From positions 2,635,001 to 2,699,000 of the forward strand of contig NZ_CP049109.1 of the NCBI RefSeq assembly GCF_011057975.1: DNA of 64,000 nt. Direction: 5' to 3'. Position 1 is the stretch's first letter; each line of letters starts with the position of its first letter. The translations under genes were made by a program, and so were the position numbers. This DNA is from Sphingosinithalassobacter tenebrarum (GTDB taxonomy: Bacteria; Pseudomonadota; Alphaproteobacteria; Sphingomonadales; Sphingomonadaceae). Of the stretch, positions 1-7,826 are shown one piece after another. The notes beneath the pieces were generated by a model. It saw nothing but the letters and a program-made list of their open reading frames with translations. It was not told the origin of the DNA and did not search any database.

Positions 1-1056
1 CAGTCGACCAGCGACACCGAAACGATCATCCACCTCACCGCGCGGTCGAATTACGATCAGCTGCTCTACAAGTTCATCGATGCGTTGAAGCGCGTCGAGG
101 GTGCCTATTCGCTCGTCTGCGTGACGCGCGAGGGCATGATCGCCTGCCGCGATCCGCTCGGCATCCGCCCGCTGGTGCTCGGCCGCCGTGGCGACGCGGT
201 GATCGTCGCGTCGGAAACCGTCGCGCTCGACGTCGCCGGCGCGGAGTTCATCCGCGAAATCGAGCCGGGCGAGCTGATCGTGGTGAAGGGCACCGAGATC
301 GAATCGCATCGCCCCTTCCCGCCCCGCGCGCCGCGCCCGTGCATCTTCGAATATGTCTATTTCTCGCGCCCCGATTCGCGCGCCGTATCAGCGGGCCGCT
401 CGGTCTATGCCGTGCGCAAGGCGATCGGCGCGCAGCTGGCGATGGAAGCACCGGTCGAGGCCGACATCGTCATCCCCGTCCCCGATTCGGGCACGCCCGC
501 GGCGATCGGCTATGCGCAGGAATCGGGCATTCCCTTCGAGCTGGGCATCATCCGCTCGCACTATATGGGCCGCACCTTCATCCAGCCGACCGACGAGATC
601 CGGCACGAAGGGGTGCGGCTGAAGCACAATGCCAATCGCGATATCGTGGCGGGCAAGCGCATCGTGCTGATCGACGATTCGATCGTGCGCGGCACCACCA
701 GCCACAAGATCGTGCAGATGATGCGCGACGCGGGCGCGACCGAAGTGCATATGCGCATCGCCAGCCCGCCGACCAAGAATCCCTGCTTCTACGGCGTCGA
801 CACCCCCGAAAAGGCCAAGCTGCTCGCCGCGAACAAGTCGCTCGAGCAGATGACCGACCATATCAAGGCGGATAGCCTGGCGTTCATTTCGATGGACGGC
901 CTGTACAAGGCGCTGGGCGAGGCGGCGCGGGGCGAGGAGCCGAGCCATTGCGACGCCTGTTTCTCGGGCGAATATCCGACCACGCTGACCGATCAGCGTG
1001 ACCGCGAAACCGCCGATCAGCTTGCGCTGCTCGAGGAAACCGAAGCAGCCGAATAA
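1..1056 (+). CDS. purF: Amidophosphoribosyltransferase (PurF), 5'-truncated by the window edge
   Basis: Catalyses the first committed step of purine synthesis, transferring glutamine amide nitrogen to PRPP. The reading frame is open from base 1, so the N-terminal catalytic Cys and most of the glutaminase domain lie outside the window. The PRPP-binding loop IVLIDDSIVRGTTS starts near base 661. Cysteines in PCIFEYVYFSRPDS, NPCFYG and HCDACFSGEYP match the four Fe-S ligands of the Bacillus-type enzyme, so this is the Fe-S subclass, not the E. coli type. The stop at 1054-1056 is followed 19 bases later by an SDR gene, probably co-transcribed. Confidence 0.97.
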   Translation, partial: QSTSDTETIIHLTARSNYDQLLYKFIDALKRVEGAYSLVCVTREGMIACRDPLGIRPLVLGRRGDAVIVASETVALDVAGAEFIREIEPGELIVVKGTEIESHRPFPPRAPRPCIFEYVYFSRPDSRAVSAGRSVYAVRKAIGAQLAMEAPVEADIVIPVPDSGTPAAIGYAQESGIPFELGIIRSHYMGRTFIQPTDEIRHEGVRLKHNANRDIVAGKRIVLIDDSIVRGTTSHKIVQMMRDAGATEVHMRIASPPTKNPCFYGVDTPEKAKLLAANKSLEQMTDHIKADSLAFISMDGLYKALGEAARGEEPSHCDACFSGEYPTTLTDQRDRETADQLALLEETEAAE

Positions 1057-1075
1057 GCGCGTTCCCGGAGCAAGA

Positions 1076-1786
1076 ATGACCGACAAGCCTCTTTCGAACC
1101 AGGTGGCGCTCGTCACCGGTGCCAGCCGCGGTATCGGCGCGGCGACCGCCAAGGCGCTGGGTGCGCAGGGCGCGCATGTGATCCTCACCGCGCGAACCGC
1201 CGATGCGCTGGAAGAAGTCGAAGAGGCGATCCACGAGGCGGGCGGCAGCGCCACGATCGCACCGATGGACCTGGCGGAGAATGAAAGCGTCGCGCGGCTG
1301 GCCGCGGCGATCGGGGAACGCTGGCCGGCGATCGACACGTTGGTGCTCAACGCCGCCGCGCTTGGCACGCTTGGCCCGGTGACGGCGATGGATTTCGCCG
1401 AACTGGCCAAGGTGCTGACGCTCAACGTTAGCGCGCAGGCGGCGATGCTGCAGGCATTCGATCCGCTGCTGCGCAAGGCGGCAGCGGGCAAGGTGATCGG
1501 CGTGACTTCGAGCGTCGGGCGCAATCCGCGCGCCTATTGGGGCATGTACGGCGCCAGCAAGGCCGCGTTCGACAATCTGCTGCTCAGCTATGGCGAGGAG
1601 GTGCGCAACCTGACCAAGGTCCGCGTCGCGATCCTCGATCCCGGCGCCACCAGGACGAAAATGCGCGCGCGCGCGTTTCCGGGCGAGGATCCGGCGACGC
1701 TCAAGGGGCCGGAAGTGGTTGCCGACACGATCGCGAGGCTGGCGGTTGCCGGTTTCGAGGCCGGGCATTTCGAGCGCGTGGGCTGA
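1076..1786 (+). CDS. Short-chain dehydrogenase/reductase (SDR family)
   Basis: A classical SDR of 236 aa. The N-terminal NAD(P)-binding motif TGASRGIG, the NAA structural motif and the catalytic Tyr/Lys in YGASK are all present, with the catalytic Ser in TSSVGR just before. The ATG at 1076 was chosen because the homologous region starts there (MTDKPLSNQVALVTGAS); a longer frame upstream runs into purF. Substrate cannot be told from the sequence. Being only 19 bp from purF, it is probably in the same transcript. The 3' end is followed by a repeat-rich gap. Confidence 0.9.
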   Translation: MTDKPLSNQVALVTGASRGIGAATAKALGAQGAHVILTARTADALEEVEEAIHEAGGSATIAPMDLAENESVARLAAAIGERWPAIDTLVLNAAALGTLGPVTAMDFAELAKVLTLNVSAQAAMLQAFDPLLRKAAAGKVIGVTSSVGRNPRAYWGMYGASKAAFDNLLLSYGEEVRNLTKVRVAILDPGATRTKMRARAFPGEDPATLKGPEVVADTIARLAVAGFEAGHFERVG

Positions 1787-1806
1787 ACGCTCTGCGTATC
1801 GGATAG

Positions 1807-1948
1807 CCGTCGCCCCTGCGCAGGCAGGGACCCATGTCTGTAGCGCCCTGCCCAGACGCAGACACACAACACACAGACCGCCCGACATGTGTCAGGCGAT
1901 CCACGAACTATCGACAGCCATAGGCTCCTGCCTGCGCAGGAGCGACGG
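1807..1948. repeat. Long inverted repeat in the 330-bp gap between the SDR gene and phrB
   Basis: Bases 1807-1830 (CCGTCGCCCCTGCGCAGGCA...) and 1926-1948 (...CTGCGCAGGAGCGACGG) are near-perfect reverse complements about 95 bp apart, and each arm contains the palindromic core CTGCGCAG. The arms lie between convergent genes, so the element may act as a bidirectional transcription-end structure or be a mobile repeat. The gap 1787-2116 shows no gene; it holds this element and the next one. Confidence 0.7.
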
Positions 1949-1986
1949 GCTATTTTCCGTTTCCATCCCCACAACCCCCGTTTGCC

Positions 1987-2095
1987 CTGAGCTTGTCGAA
2001 TCCTGTCCCGAGCGACAGCCGCAGGCTGGCAGTCGAGGGGAGCTGTTCTTCTTCCGCCCGACCCAAGAAGAAGAACGGTGCTTCGACAAGCTCAG
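1987..2095. repeat. Sphingomonad-type intergenic inverted repeat (CTGAGCTTGTCGAA family)
   Basis: The outer arms CTGAGCTTGTCGAA (1987-2000) and TTCGACAAGCTCAG (2082-2095) are perfect complements. Inside are further hairpins: CTGTC/GACAG (2003-2007/2014-2018) and GTTCTTCTT/AAGAAGAAC (2045-2053/2068-2076). The whole element can fold as a branched stem. The outer-arm sequence is, from general knowledge, a very common intergenic repeat in sphingomonad genomes. It sits just after the 3' end of phrB, which is convergent with the SDR gene. Confidence 0.75.
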
Positions 2096-2116
2096 CACCA
2101 ACGGAATGCGTGAGGC

Positions 2117-3496
2117 TCAGATTTCCTTCACCGCCGCCAGCGCGCGTTCGCGCGCCTCGCGATGGCCGATCAGCTTGCGCGGATAGTCCTTCGGACGACA
2201 GCCATGCGCCTCGGGGTCATGGACATAGGGATCGGAAAGCCCGGCGAGTTCGGGCACCCATTCGCGGATATAGTCCCCCGCATCGAATTTCTCCGACTGC
2301 GTCAGCGGCGCCATGATCCGCACGAACATGTTCGAATCGACGCCGGTCCCGGCGACCCACTGCCAGTTGGTCGCGTTGCTCGCATAGTCGGCATCGACCA
2401 GCGTGTCCCAGAACCATTGCTCGCCTTCGCGCCAGTCGATCAGCAGATGCTTGATCAGGAAACTCGCCGCGATCATGCGGACGCGATTGTGCATCCAGCC
2501 GGTCGCCCATAATTGCCGCATCCCCGCATCGACGATCGGATAGCCGGTGCGGCCCATCGTCCAGGCATCGAATTCGTCACGGACGGTGGCGGAGCGGAAA
2601 TCGCGCCATTCCATCGCGTCGAACTGATCGCGTGCGTTCTTCGCGCCATATTCGGGGAATTGCAGGATGACGTTCTGCGCATAGTCGCGCCAGCCAATCT
2701 CGCCGAGGAATGTGCCGACCGATCCGCCGACGCTCGAAGTGCGATGCCAGACATAGGCGGGCGATACTTCGCCGAAATGCAGATGCGGCGAGAGACGTGA
2801 GGTGCCTTCGACGCCGGGCAGATTGCGTGTGCTTTCGTAGCGCGCTGCTTCTTGGACAAAGGCGTCCACGCGCTTGCGTGCCCCCGCTCCGCCCGGCTCC
2901 CATTCGGCTTCGAACCCCTTGGCCCAGTTCGGCTTGGTGGGGAGCAGGCCCCAATCGTCGAGATCGTCCGATTTCGGCCAGTCCGACGGCACTGGAATGT
3001 CGCGCGGGCGGTTGGCGGGCTCGCGCGGCGGCATATCGTCCTTCAACGAGCGCCAGAAGGGCGTGTAGATTTTGTACGGCGTGCCGCTGCCTGTCGTCAC
3101 GGAGCCCGGCGGGGCGAGATAATTGCCATGATGGCAGACGAGATCGAGCTTGTCCGCCACCGCGCGCTCGGCATTGCGCCACCAGGGCTCGTAATGGCGG
3201 ATGCAATGGACGCGCCCTGCCCCGCTCTCCTCGGCGATCTGCGCCAGCACTTCATCCGACTTGCCGCGCCGCAGGATCAGCCGCGATCCCTTTTCGCGCA
3301 GGCTGGCGTCGAGACTCTGAAGGCTGTGATGCAGCCACCAGCGCGAGGCGCCGCCCATCCTGCGATGCCTCGGAGTCTCGTCGTCAAGGACATAGACCGG
3401 GATCACCGGCCCCTCCTTCGCGGCGGCAACGAGCGCGGCCTGATCAGAGAGCCGCAGATCGCGGCGGAACCAGAGGATGGTCGTACCTTGTGACAT
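2117..3496 (-). CDS. phrB: Deoxyribodipyrimidine photo-lyase (class I, PhrB)
   Basis: Light-driven repair of cyclobutane pyrimidine dimers, 459 aa. The N-terminal antenna domain opens with ILWFRRDLRLSDQ. The C-terminal FAD domain carries the signature blocks RTGYPIVDAGMRQL, TGWMHNRVRM and DADYASNATNWQW, with the Trp residues of the electron-transfer chain in this region. The ATG at 3496 was chosen because the antenna domain starts two residues later; an in-frame start 42 bases upstream would add an unrelated tail. Monocistronic, on the opposite strand from the SDR gene. A 7-bp dyad sits 15 bases upstream of the start (listed separately). Confidence 0.95.
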   Translation of the reverse strand: MSQGTTILWFRRDLRLSDQAALVAAAKEGPVIPVYVLDDETPRHRRMGGASRWWLHHSLQSLDASLREKGSRLILRRGKSDEVLAQIAEESGAGRVHCIRHYEPWWRNAERAVADKLDLVCHHGNYLAPPGSVTTGSGTPYKIYTPFWRSLKDDMPPREPANRPRDIPVPSDWPKSDDLDDWGLLPTKPNWAKGFEAEWEPGGAGARKRVDAFVQEAARYESTRNLPGVEGTSRLSPHLHFGEVSPAYVWHRTSSVGGSVGTFLGEIGWRDYAQNVILQFPEYGAKNARDQFDAMEWRDFRSATVRDEFDAWTMGRTGYPIVDAGMRQLWATGWMHNRVRMIAASFLIKHLLIDWREGEQWFWDTLVDADYASNATNWQWVAGTGVDSNMFVRIMAPLTQSEKFDAGDYIREWVPELAGLSDPYVHDPEAHGCRPKDYPRKLIGHREARERALAAVKEI

Positions 3497-3511
3497 GAAT
3501 ATCGCAGACCG

Positions 3512-3530
3512 TTGGCAGGAACACTGCCAA
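3512..3530. promoter_or_regulatory. Perfect dyad TTGGCAG-N5-CTGCCAA upstream of phrB
   Basis: Bases 3512-3518 and 3524-3530 form a perfect 7-bp inverted repeat with a 5-base spacer, 15 bases before the phrB start on the minus strand. Its position fits an operator or a 5'-leader hairpin. No regulator is identified. Confidence 0.4.
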
Positions 3531-3597
3531 AGCAGCACCCCTGCTATTGTTCCGATTGCAACCGGAATTTACGCCGCACCGGCAAGCAGCGACGGGC

Positions 3598-4758
3598 TCA
3601 GCGCTCGAGTTGAAGCTCGGTTTCGGAATTGCGCGGGTCGCCGGGTTGATGACGCTGTTTTTGCCGATGTTCGGGAGCCAGGGGCGGCCCGCCCCACCAA
3701 TACCGCAACGTGGCACTGCGCGCGCATATCTCCCAAAATGCGAAGGACAACAGGAGTGTCCCGAACAACACTACCGAAAACATGGCCCAGGGGTTCAAAC
3801 TTGTCGACTGAAGCAGCCAGACCAAGAGCTGCACGATCAGCAGGTGAATAATGTATACCGTGAATGAAGCGTCCACGAGATACCGTACCCATCGTCGATC
3901 TACTGAAAACCAGCGATATGCTGCTCCGAGGAACACCTGAATCACGAAAAATGTAGTGAGGCACCTCACCACCGGAATCAGCTGCGATGGCAGAAACGCT
4001 GGCAACTTGAGCGAGAGAAACATCATTGTCCCGCCGATTACAAAGCTGAACCACGACCATTCCCGATATCGCTCGTCCAGTACTGGCACGCACCAAAGTC
4101 CGATGCCCATCGCAAAGAACGGCGCATAATGTAACGCGAAGCTGACTGCCAAACGACTGGAACGAAGTTCAGGAAGCGCCTGATCCAGTTCAGCCACCAA
4201 CATTTCCCAGAGAAAAACGGCAAGGAATATACCGAAGAAGATCAATCCCATTTTCCAGGAACCTGCATTCTTCAGTGCGCTCGCCTTCTTGGATGGCCTC
4301 CCCAGCAACAAACACGCCGCTGCTGCGGCCACCGTGAAATAGATGAGGTCAAGCAAGAACCATAAATGGCCAGTGGCGTAGAGTCGCGGTTCAGCAATCG
4401 CTGACCACCAGGCGGGAAAAAGAGGTTCCGCCTCCCCCTGTCGCAAAACGTCGACCAACCTGCGCAGCGGGATCACGAGCAGCAACCCAGTCGCAAGCGG
4501 CGGAAGAAGACGCTGGGAGCGTTTCAGCAGGAACGCCCTAGCCGACATTCGCGACAACAGCATTGCGGAGAAATAGCCCGCAATCAGAAAGAATCCTTGC
4601 ATGCGAAACAGCTGGATCGACCCGGGAATCAGGTTGAAAACGAATGGAAATTCGTCGCTGGAATAAAGCGTGCTGACATTTCCCACAGTATGTAGAGGAA
4701 TGCCCATCAGCATGAAAATGGCGCGCACAGCGTCCAGATCATGCTGTCGTTGCTTCAT
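3598..4758 (-). CDS. Acyltransferase family 3 membrane protein
   Basis: A 386-aa polytopic membrane protein of the acyltransferase-3 type (OatA/NodX/glucan-modifying group), which typically transfers acyl groups to extracytoplasmic sugars. The N-terminal block HDLDAVRAIFMLMGIPLHT carries the family's early Asp-Arg and a His where the catalytic His is expected. Many hydrophobic segments follow. ATG 4758 was chosen over a TTG 15 bases upstream because GGGAGGGG lies just before it. GC is clearly below that of its neighbours (48% by my count over 4141-4260) and codon use is less GC-biased, suggesting horizontal acquisition. Substrate unknown. Confidence 0.82.
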   Translation of the reverse strand: MKQRQHDLDAVRAIFMLMGIPLHTVGNVSTLYSSDEFPFVFNLIPGSIQLFRMQGFFLIAGYFSAMLLSRMSARAFLLKRSQRLLPPLATGLLLVIPLRRLVDVLRQGEAEPLFPAWWSAIAEPRLYATGHLWFLLDLIYFTVAAAAACLLLGRPSKKASALKNAGSWKMGLIFFGIFLAVFLWEMLVAELDQALPELRSSRLAVSFALHYAPFFAMGIGLWCVPVLDERYREWSWFSFVIGGTMMFLSLKLPAFLPSQLIPVVRCLTTFFVIQVFLGAAYRWFSVDRRWVRYLVDASFTVYIIHLLIVQLLVWLLQSTSLNPWAMFSVVLFGTLLLSFAFWEICARSATLRYWWGGPPLAPEHRQKQRHQPGDPRNSETELQLER

Positions 4759-4786
4759 CCATGCCCCTCCCAAGCGCTGTCGCAGC

Positions 4787-5833
4787 CTATTCTATACGCG
4801 GCTGCTTCTCCACCATCCAGGTCTGCCCCTGCGCGACCAGTTTCTGCAGGTCGGGCGTCTTGCCCGCCGAGGCCTTGGCGTTCTGGTCGATCACTGCGCT
4901 GTCGAAGGTCGCGGCGGGGTCGTCGTAGATCACGCCGAGCGCCATCGGAAAATCGCCGAACGGCATTTCGACGAGCAGATGCGCTATCATCCGGTTGGTC
5001 TGGTCGTGGACGAGCACGCCCGCGGCTTCCCAGTCATCGCCTTCGACATCGACGACCTTGAGGCTGATCGTCCCGGGATCGAGCGCGATGCCCTTCACGC
5101 CACCGCTCTTTTCCGAACCGAACAGCAGCGGCTTGCCATGCTCGACCCAGAGCTGAGTGTTGGCGGCATTGGCCTTGGCGACGAAGGGATCGAAGACATC
5201 GGCGTTATAGACGATGCAGTTCTGGAAAATCTCGATGAACGCCGCGCCCTGATGCGCATGCGCGGCCTTGAGCACCTCGGGCAGCTTCTTGTGCACGTCG
5301 ATCCCGCGCGCGATGAACCGCGCGCCGCTGCCGAGCGCGAAGGCGCAGGGCTTGGCGGGGTGATCGACCGAACCGAACGGCGTCGAGGGCGAGCGCGTGC
5401 CTTCGCGGCTGGTGGGCGAATATTGCCCCTTGGTGAGGCCGTAAATCTCGTTGTTGAACAGCATCACCTGACAATTCAGGTTCCGCCGCAGCAAGTGCAT
5501 CGTGTGGTTGCCGCCGATCGACAGCCCATCGCCGTCGCCGGTGATGATCCACACGTCGAGATCGGGATTGGCGAGCTTGACCCCCGTCGCCACCGCCGGC
5601 GCGCGGCCGTGGATCGTGTGGAAGCCATAGGTTTCCATATAATAGGGAAAACGCGACGAGCAGCCGATGCCGCTGACGAACACCGTGTTCTCCGGCGTCC
5701 CGCCGATTTCGGGCATGGTGCGCTGCACCGCCTTCAGGATCGCATAGTCGCCGCAACCCGGGCACCAGCGGACTTCCTGATCGGTTTCCCAATCCTTGGG
5801 GCTGCTCTTCTTGATCGGCGTCTGGTCGTTCAT
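4787..5833 (-). CDS. korB: 2-oxoacid:ferredoxin oxidoreductase, beta subunit (KorB-like)
   Basis: The TPP-binding beta subunit of a 2-oxoglutarate/2-oxoacid:ferredoxin oxidoreductase, 348 aa. It opens with RWCPGCGDYAILKAVQ, whose Cys pair together with GIGCSSRFPYY supplies 4Fe-4S ligands. The TPP/Mg motif is GDGDGLSIGGNH with NNEIYGLTKGQ following. ATG 5833 gives MNDQTPIKK; the open frame further upstream reads through an inverted repeat and is not coding. It is transcribed after korA from a 100-bp spacer that holds that repeat. Substrate (2-oxoglutarate versus pyruvate) is inferred from the family only. Confidence 0.93.
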   Translation of the reverse strand: MNDQTPIKKSSPKDWETDQEVRWCPGCGDYAILKAVQRTMPEIGGTPENTVFVSGIGCSSRFPYYMETYGFHTIHGRAPAVATGVKLANPDLDVWIITGDGDGLSIGGNHTMHLLRRNLNCQVMLFNNEIYGLTKGQYSPTSREGTRSPSTPFGSVDHPAKPCAFALGSGARFIARGIDVHKKLPEVLKAAHAHQGAAFIEIFQNCIVYNADVFDPFVAKANAANTQLWVEHGKPLLFGSEKSGGVKGIALDPGTISLKVVDVEGDDWEAAGVLVHDQTNRMIAHLLVEMPFGDFPMALGVIYDDPAATFDSAVIDQNAKASAGKTPDLQKLVAQGQTWMVEKQPRIE

Positions 5834-5847
5834 AGTCTTCTTCTTCC

Positions 5848-5915
5848 GTTCGTCCCGAGCGAAGTCGAGGGACGTGGTCCGCATCTGCCCGTGTCTCGAC
5901 TTCGCTCGACACGAA
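5848..5915. repeat. Inverted repeat between korA and korB
   Basis: Arm 5848-5871 contains GTTCGT and CGAGCGAAGTCGAG; arm 5891-5915 contains the complements CTCGACTTCGCTCG and ACGAAC, with two 2-base mismatches. It fills most of the 100-bp gap between korA and korB on the same strand, so it would form a strong stem in the mRNA. The core TCGACTTCGCTCGA is a common intergenic repeat in sphingomonads (general knowledge). Confidence 0.7.
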
Positions 5916-5933
5916 CGGCGGGTGCTTGGAGGA

Positions 5934-7808
5934 TTAGTGCATGGCTTCCTCGATCGCCGCCTGAATCTCGGCGATCTGGAAGGGCTGGCCGCTGACCTTG
6001 TTGAGCGGCTGCGCATCGATCAGATACTGGTCGCGCAGCAGCGTCTTGAGCTGGCCGGTGTTCATTTCCGGCACCAGCACCTTGTCGAAGCTCTTGAGCA
6101 GCTCGCCCAGATTCTTCGGCGTCGGCCAGATGTGGCGGATATGGATATGCGAGACGTCGAGCCCCTTGGCGCGGGCACGGCGGACCGCCTGATAGATCGG
6201 CCCGTAGGTCGAGCCCCAGCCGACCACCGCGAGCTTGCCGCCCGCTTCGCCGAGCGCCAGATCCTGATCGGGCACGTCGATCCCGGCGATCTTGTCGCGG
6301 CGAATATCGGTCATCGCCTGATGGTTCGACGGGGCATAGTCGATATTGCCGGTGCCCTGCTGCTTCTCGATGCCGCCGATGCGGTGAAGCAGGCCGGGCG
6401 TGCCGGGCTTGACCCAGGGCCGCGCGAGCTTGTTGTCGCGGGCATAGGGCTCGAACTTCTCGCCCTCGGCCGGCGCTTCTTCGCGGAATTGCACCGGGAA
6501 GGGCGCATAGTCGCTCATGTCCGGCACCTTCCACGGCTCGGCCGCGTTCTGGAGATAGCCGTCGGTGAGCAGCATGACCGGGGTCATGTACTGGGTGGCG
6601 ATCCGCACCGCCTCGATCGCGCAGTCGAAGCAGTCGGCGGCCGAGCGCGCGGCGATCACCGGCACCGGCGCGTCGCCGTTGCGGCCATACACTGCCTGAT
6701 AGAGGTCCGACTGTTCGGTCTTGGTCGGCAGGCCCGTGGAAGGGCCGCCGCGCTGCGCGTTGACCACGACAAGCGGCAGCTCGGTCATGATCGCGAGCCC
6801 GATCGCCTCGGTCTTCAATGCGATGCCCGGCCCCGAGGAGCAGGTAACGCCCAGCGATCCGGCATAGGACGAGCCGAGCGCCGAAGCGACCGCGGCGATT
6901 TCATCCTCCGCCTGGAAGGTCGTGACGCCATATTCCTTGAAGCGCGACAGATTGTGCAGGATCGCGCTGGCCGGCGTGATCGGATAGCCACCGAAGAACA
7001 TCTTGAGGTCGGCAAGCTGCGCGCCCGCGACCAGCCCCAGCGAAATCGATTCCGCCCCGGTGACGGTGCGATAGAGGCCCGGCTCGGCAGGCGCCGCAGG
7101 AACGTGAAGCCGCCCCACCTGCCCGCCGATCTCGGCGGTTTCGCCATAGGCATGGCCCGCGTTCAATGCGGCGATATTGGCCTCGGCCAGCTCGGGCGCC
7201 TTGGCGAATTTCGCCTTGAGCCAGTCGACGATCGGCTGGCGATCGCGATCAAACATCCAGAGCGCGAGCCCGAGCGTCCACATATTCTTGCAGCGCAGCG
7301 AGTCCTTGTTGCTCAGGCCGAAGGGCTTCACCGCCTCGACCGTAAGCGCCGAGATATCGAGCTTCATCAGCCGCCATTTGGCGAGGCTGTCATCCTCGAG
7401 CGGATTGGCGTCATACTTCGCCTTGGCGAGATTGCGGTCGCCGAATTCGCCTTCGTCGGCGATGATCAGGCCGCCGGGCTTCAAATGCTCGACATTCACC
7501 TTGAGCGCCGCCGGGTTCATCGCGATCAACACGTCGGGCGCGTCGCCTGCCGTGTTGATTTCGTTCGAACCGAAATTGATCTGAAAGGCGGAGACGCCGA
7601 ACAGCGTGCCCTGCGGCGCGCGGATTTCGGCGGGAAAGTCCGGGAAGGTCGCCAGATCATTGCCCGCCAGCGCGGTCGAGAGGGTGAACTGCCCCCCGGT
7701 AAGCTGCATGCCGTCGCCGCTGTCACCGGCGAAACGCACGACGACCGCTTCGGGCGGCGGGTTGGCGGACGCCTCTTCCGGCGTCTGGATATGGGCGGCA
7801 GTTGCCAT
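5934..7808 (-). CDS. korA: 2-oxoacid:ferredoxin oxidoreductase, fused gamma-alpha subunit (KorA-like)
   Basis: A 624-aa fusion of the gamma domain (about residues 20-200, opening VVRFAGDSGDGMQLTGGQF) and the alpha/pyrimidine-binding domain (from about 235, with FFGGYPITPASAILH, EDEIAAVASALGSSYAG and SSGPGIALKTEAIG). It partners KorB in CoA-dependent oxidative decarboxylation of 2-oxoacids with ferredoxin as electron acceptor. It starts 18 bases after the stop of the deacetylase-family gene, so the three form one minus-strand operon. No ferredoxin gene is visible nearby. Confidence 0.93.
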   Translation of the reverse strand: MATAAHIQTPEEASANPPPEAVVVRFAGDSGDGMQLTGGQFTLSTALAGNDLATFPDFPAEIRAPQGTLFGVSAFQINFGSNEINTAGDAPDVLIAMNPAALKVNVEHLKPGGLIIADEGEFGDRNLAKAKYDANPLEDDSLAKWRLMKLDISALTVEAVKPFGLSNKDSLRCKNMWTLGLALWMFDRDRQPIVDWLKAKFAKAPELAEANIAALNAGHAYGETAEIGGQVGRLHVPAAPAEPGLYRTVTGAESISLGLVAGAQLADLKMFFGGYPITPASAILHNLSRFKEYGVTTFQAEDEIAAVASALGSSYAGSLGVTCSSGPGIALKTEAIGLAIMTELPLVVVNAQRGGPSTGLPTKTEQSDLYQAVYGRNGDAPVPVIAARSAADCFDCAIEAVRIATQYMTPVMLLTDGYLQNAAEPWKVPDMSDYAPFPVQFREEAPAEGEKFEPYARDNKLARPWVKPGTPGLLHRIGGIEKQQGTGNIDYAPSNHQAMTDIRRDKIAGIDVPDQDLALGEAGGKLAVVGWGSTYGPIYQAVRRARAKGLDVSHIHIRHIWPTPKNLGELLKSFDKVLVPEMNTGQLKTLLRDQYLIDAQPLNKVSGQPFQIAEIQAAIEEAMH

Positions 7809-7826
7809 CTAAACTTCCTGCGAACT

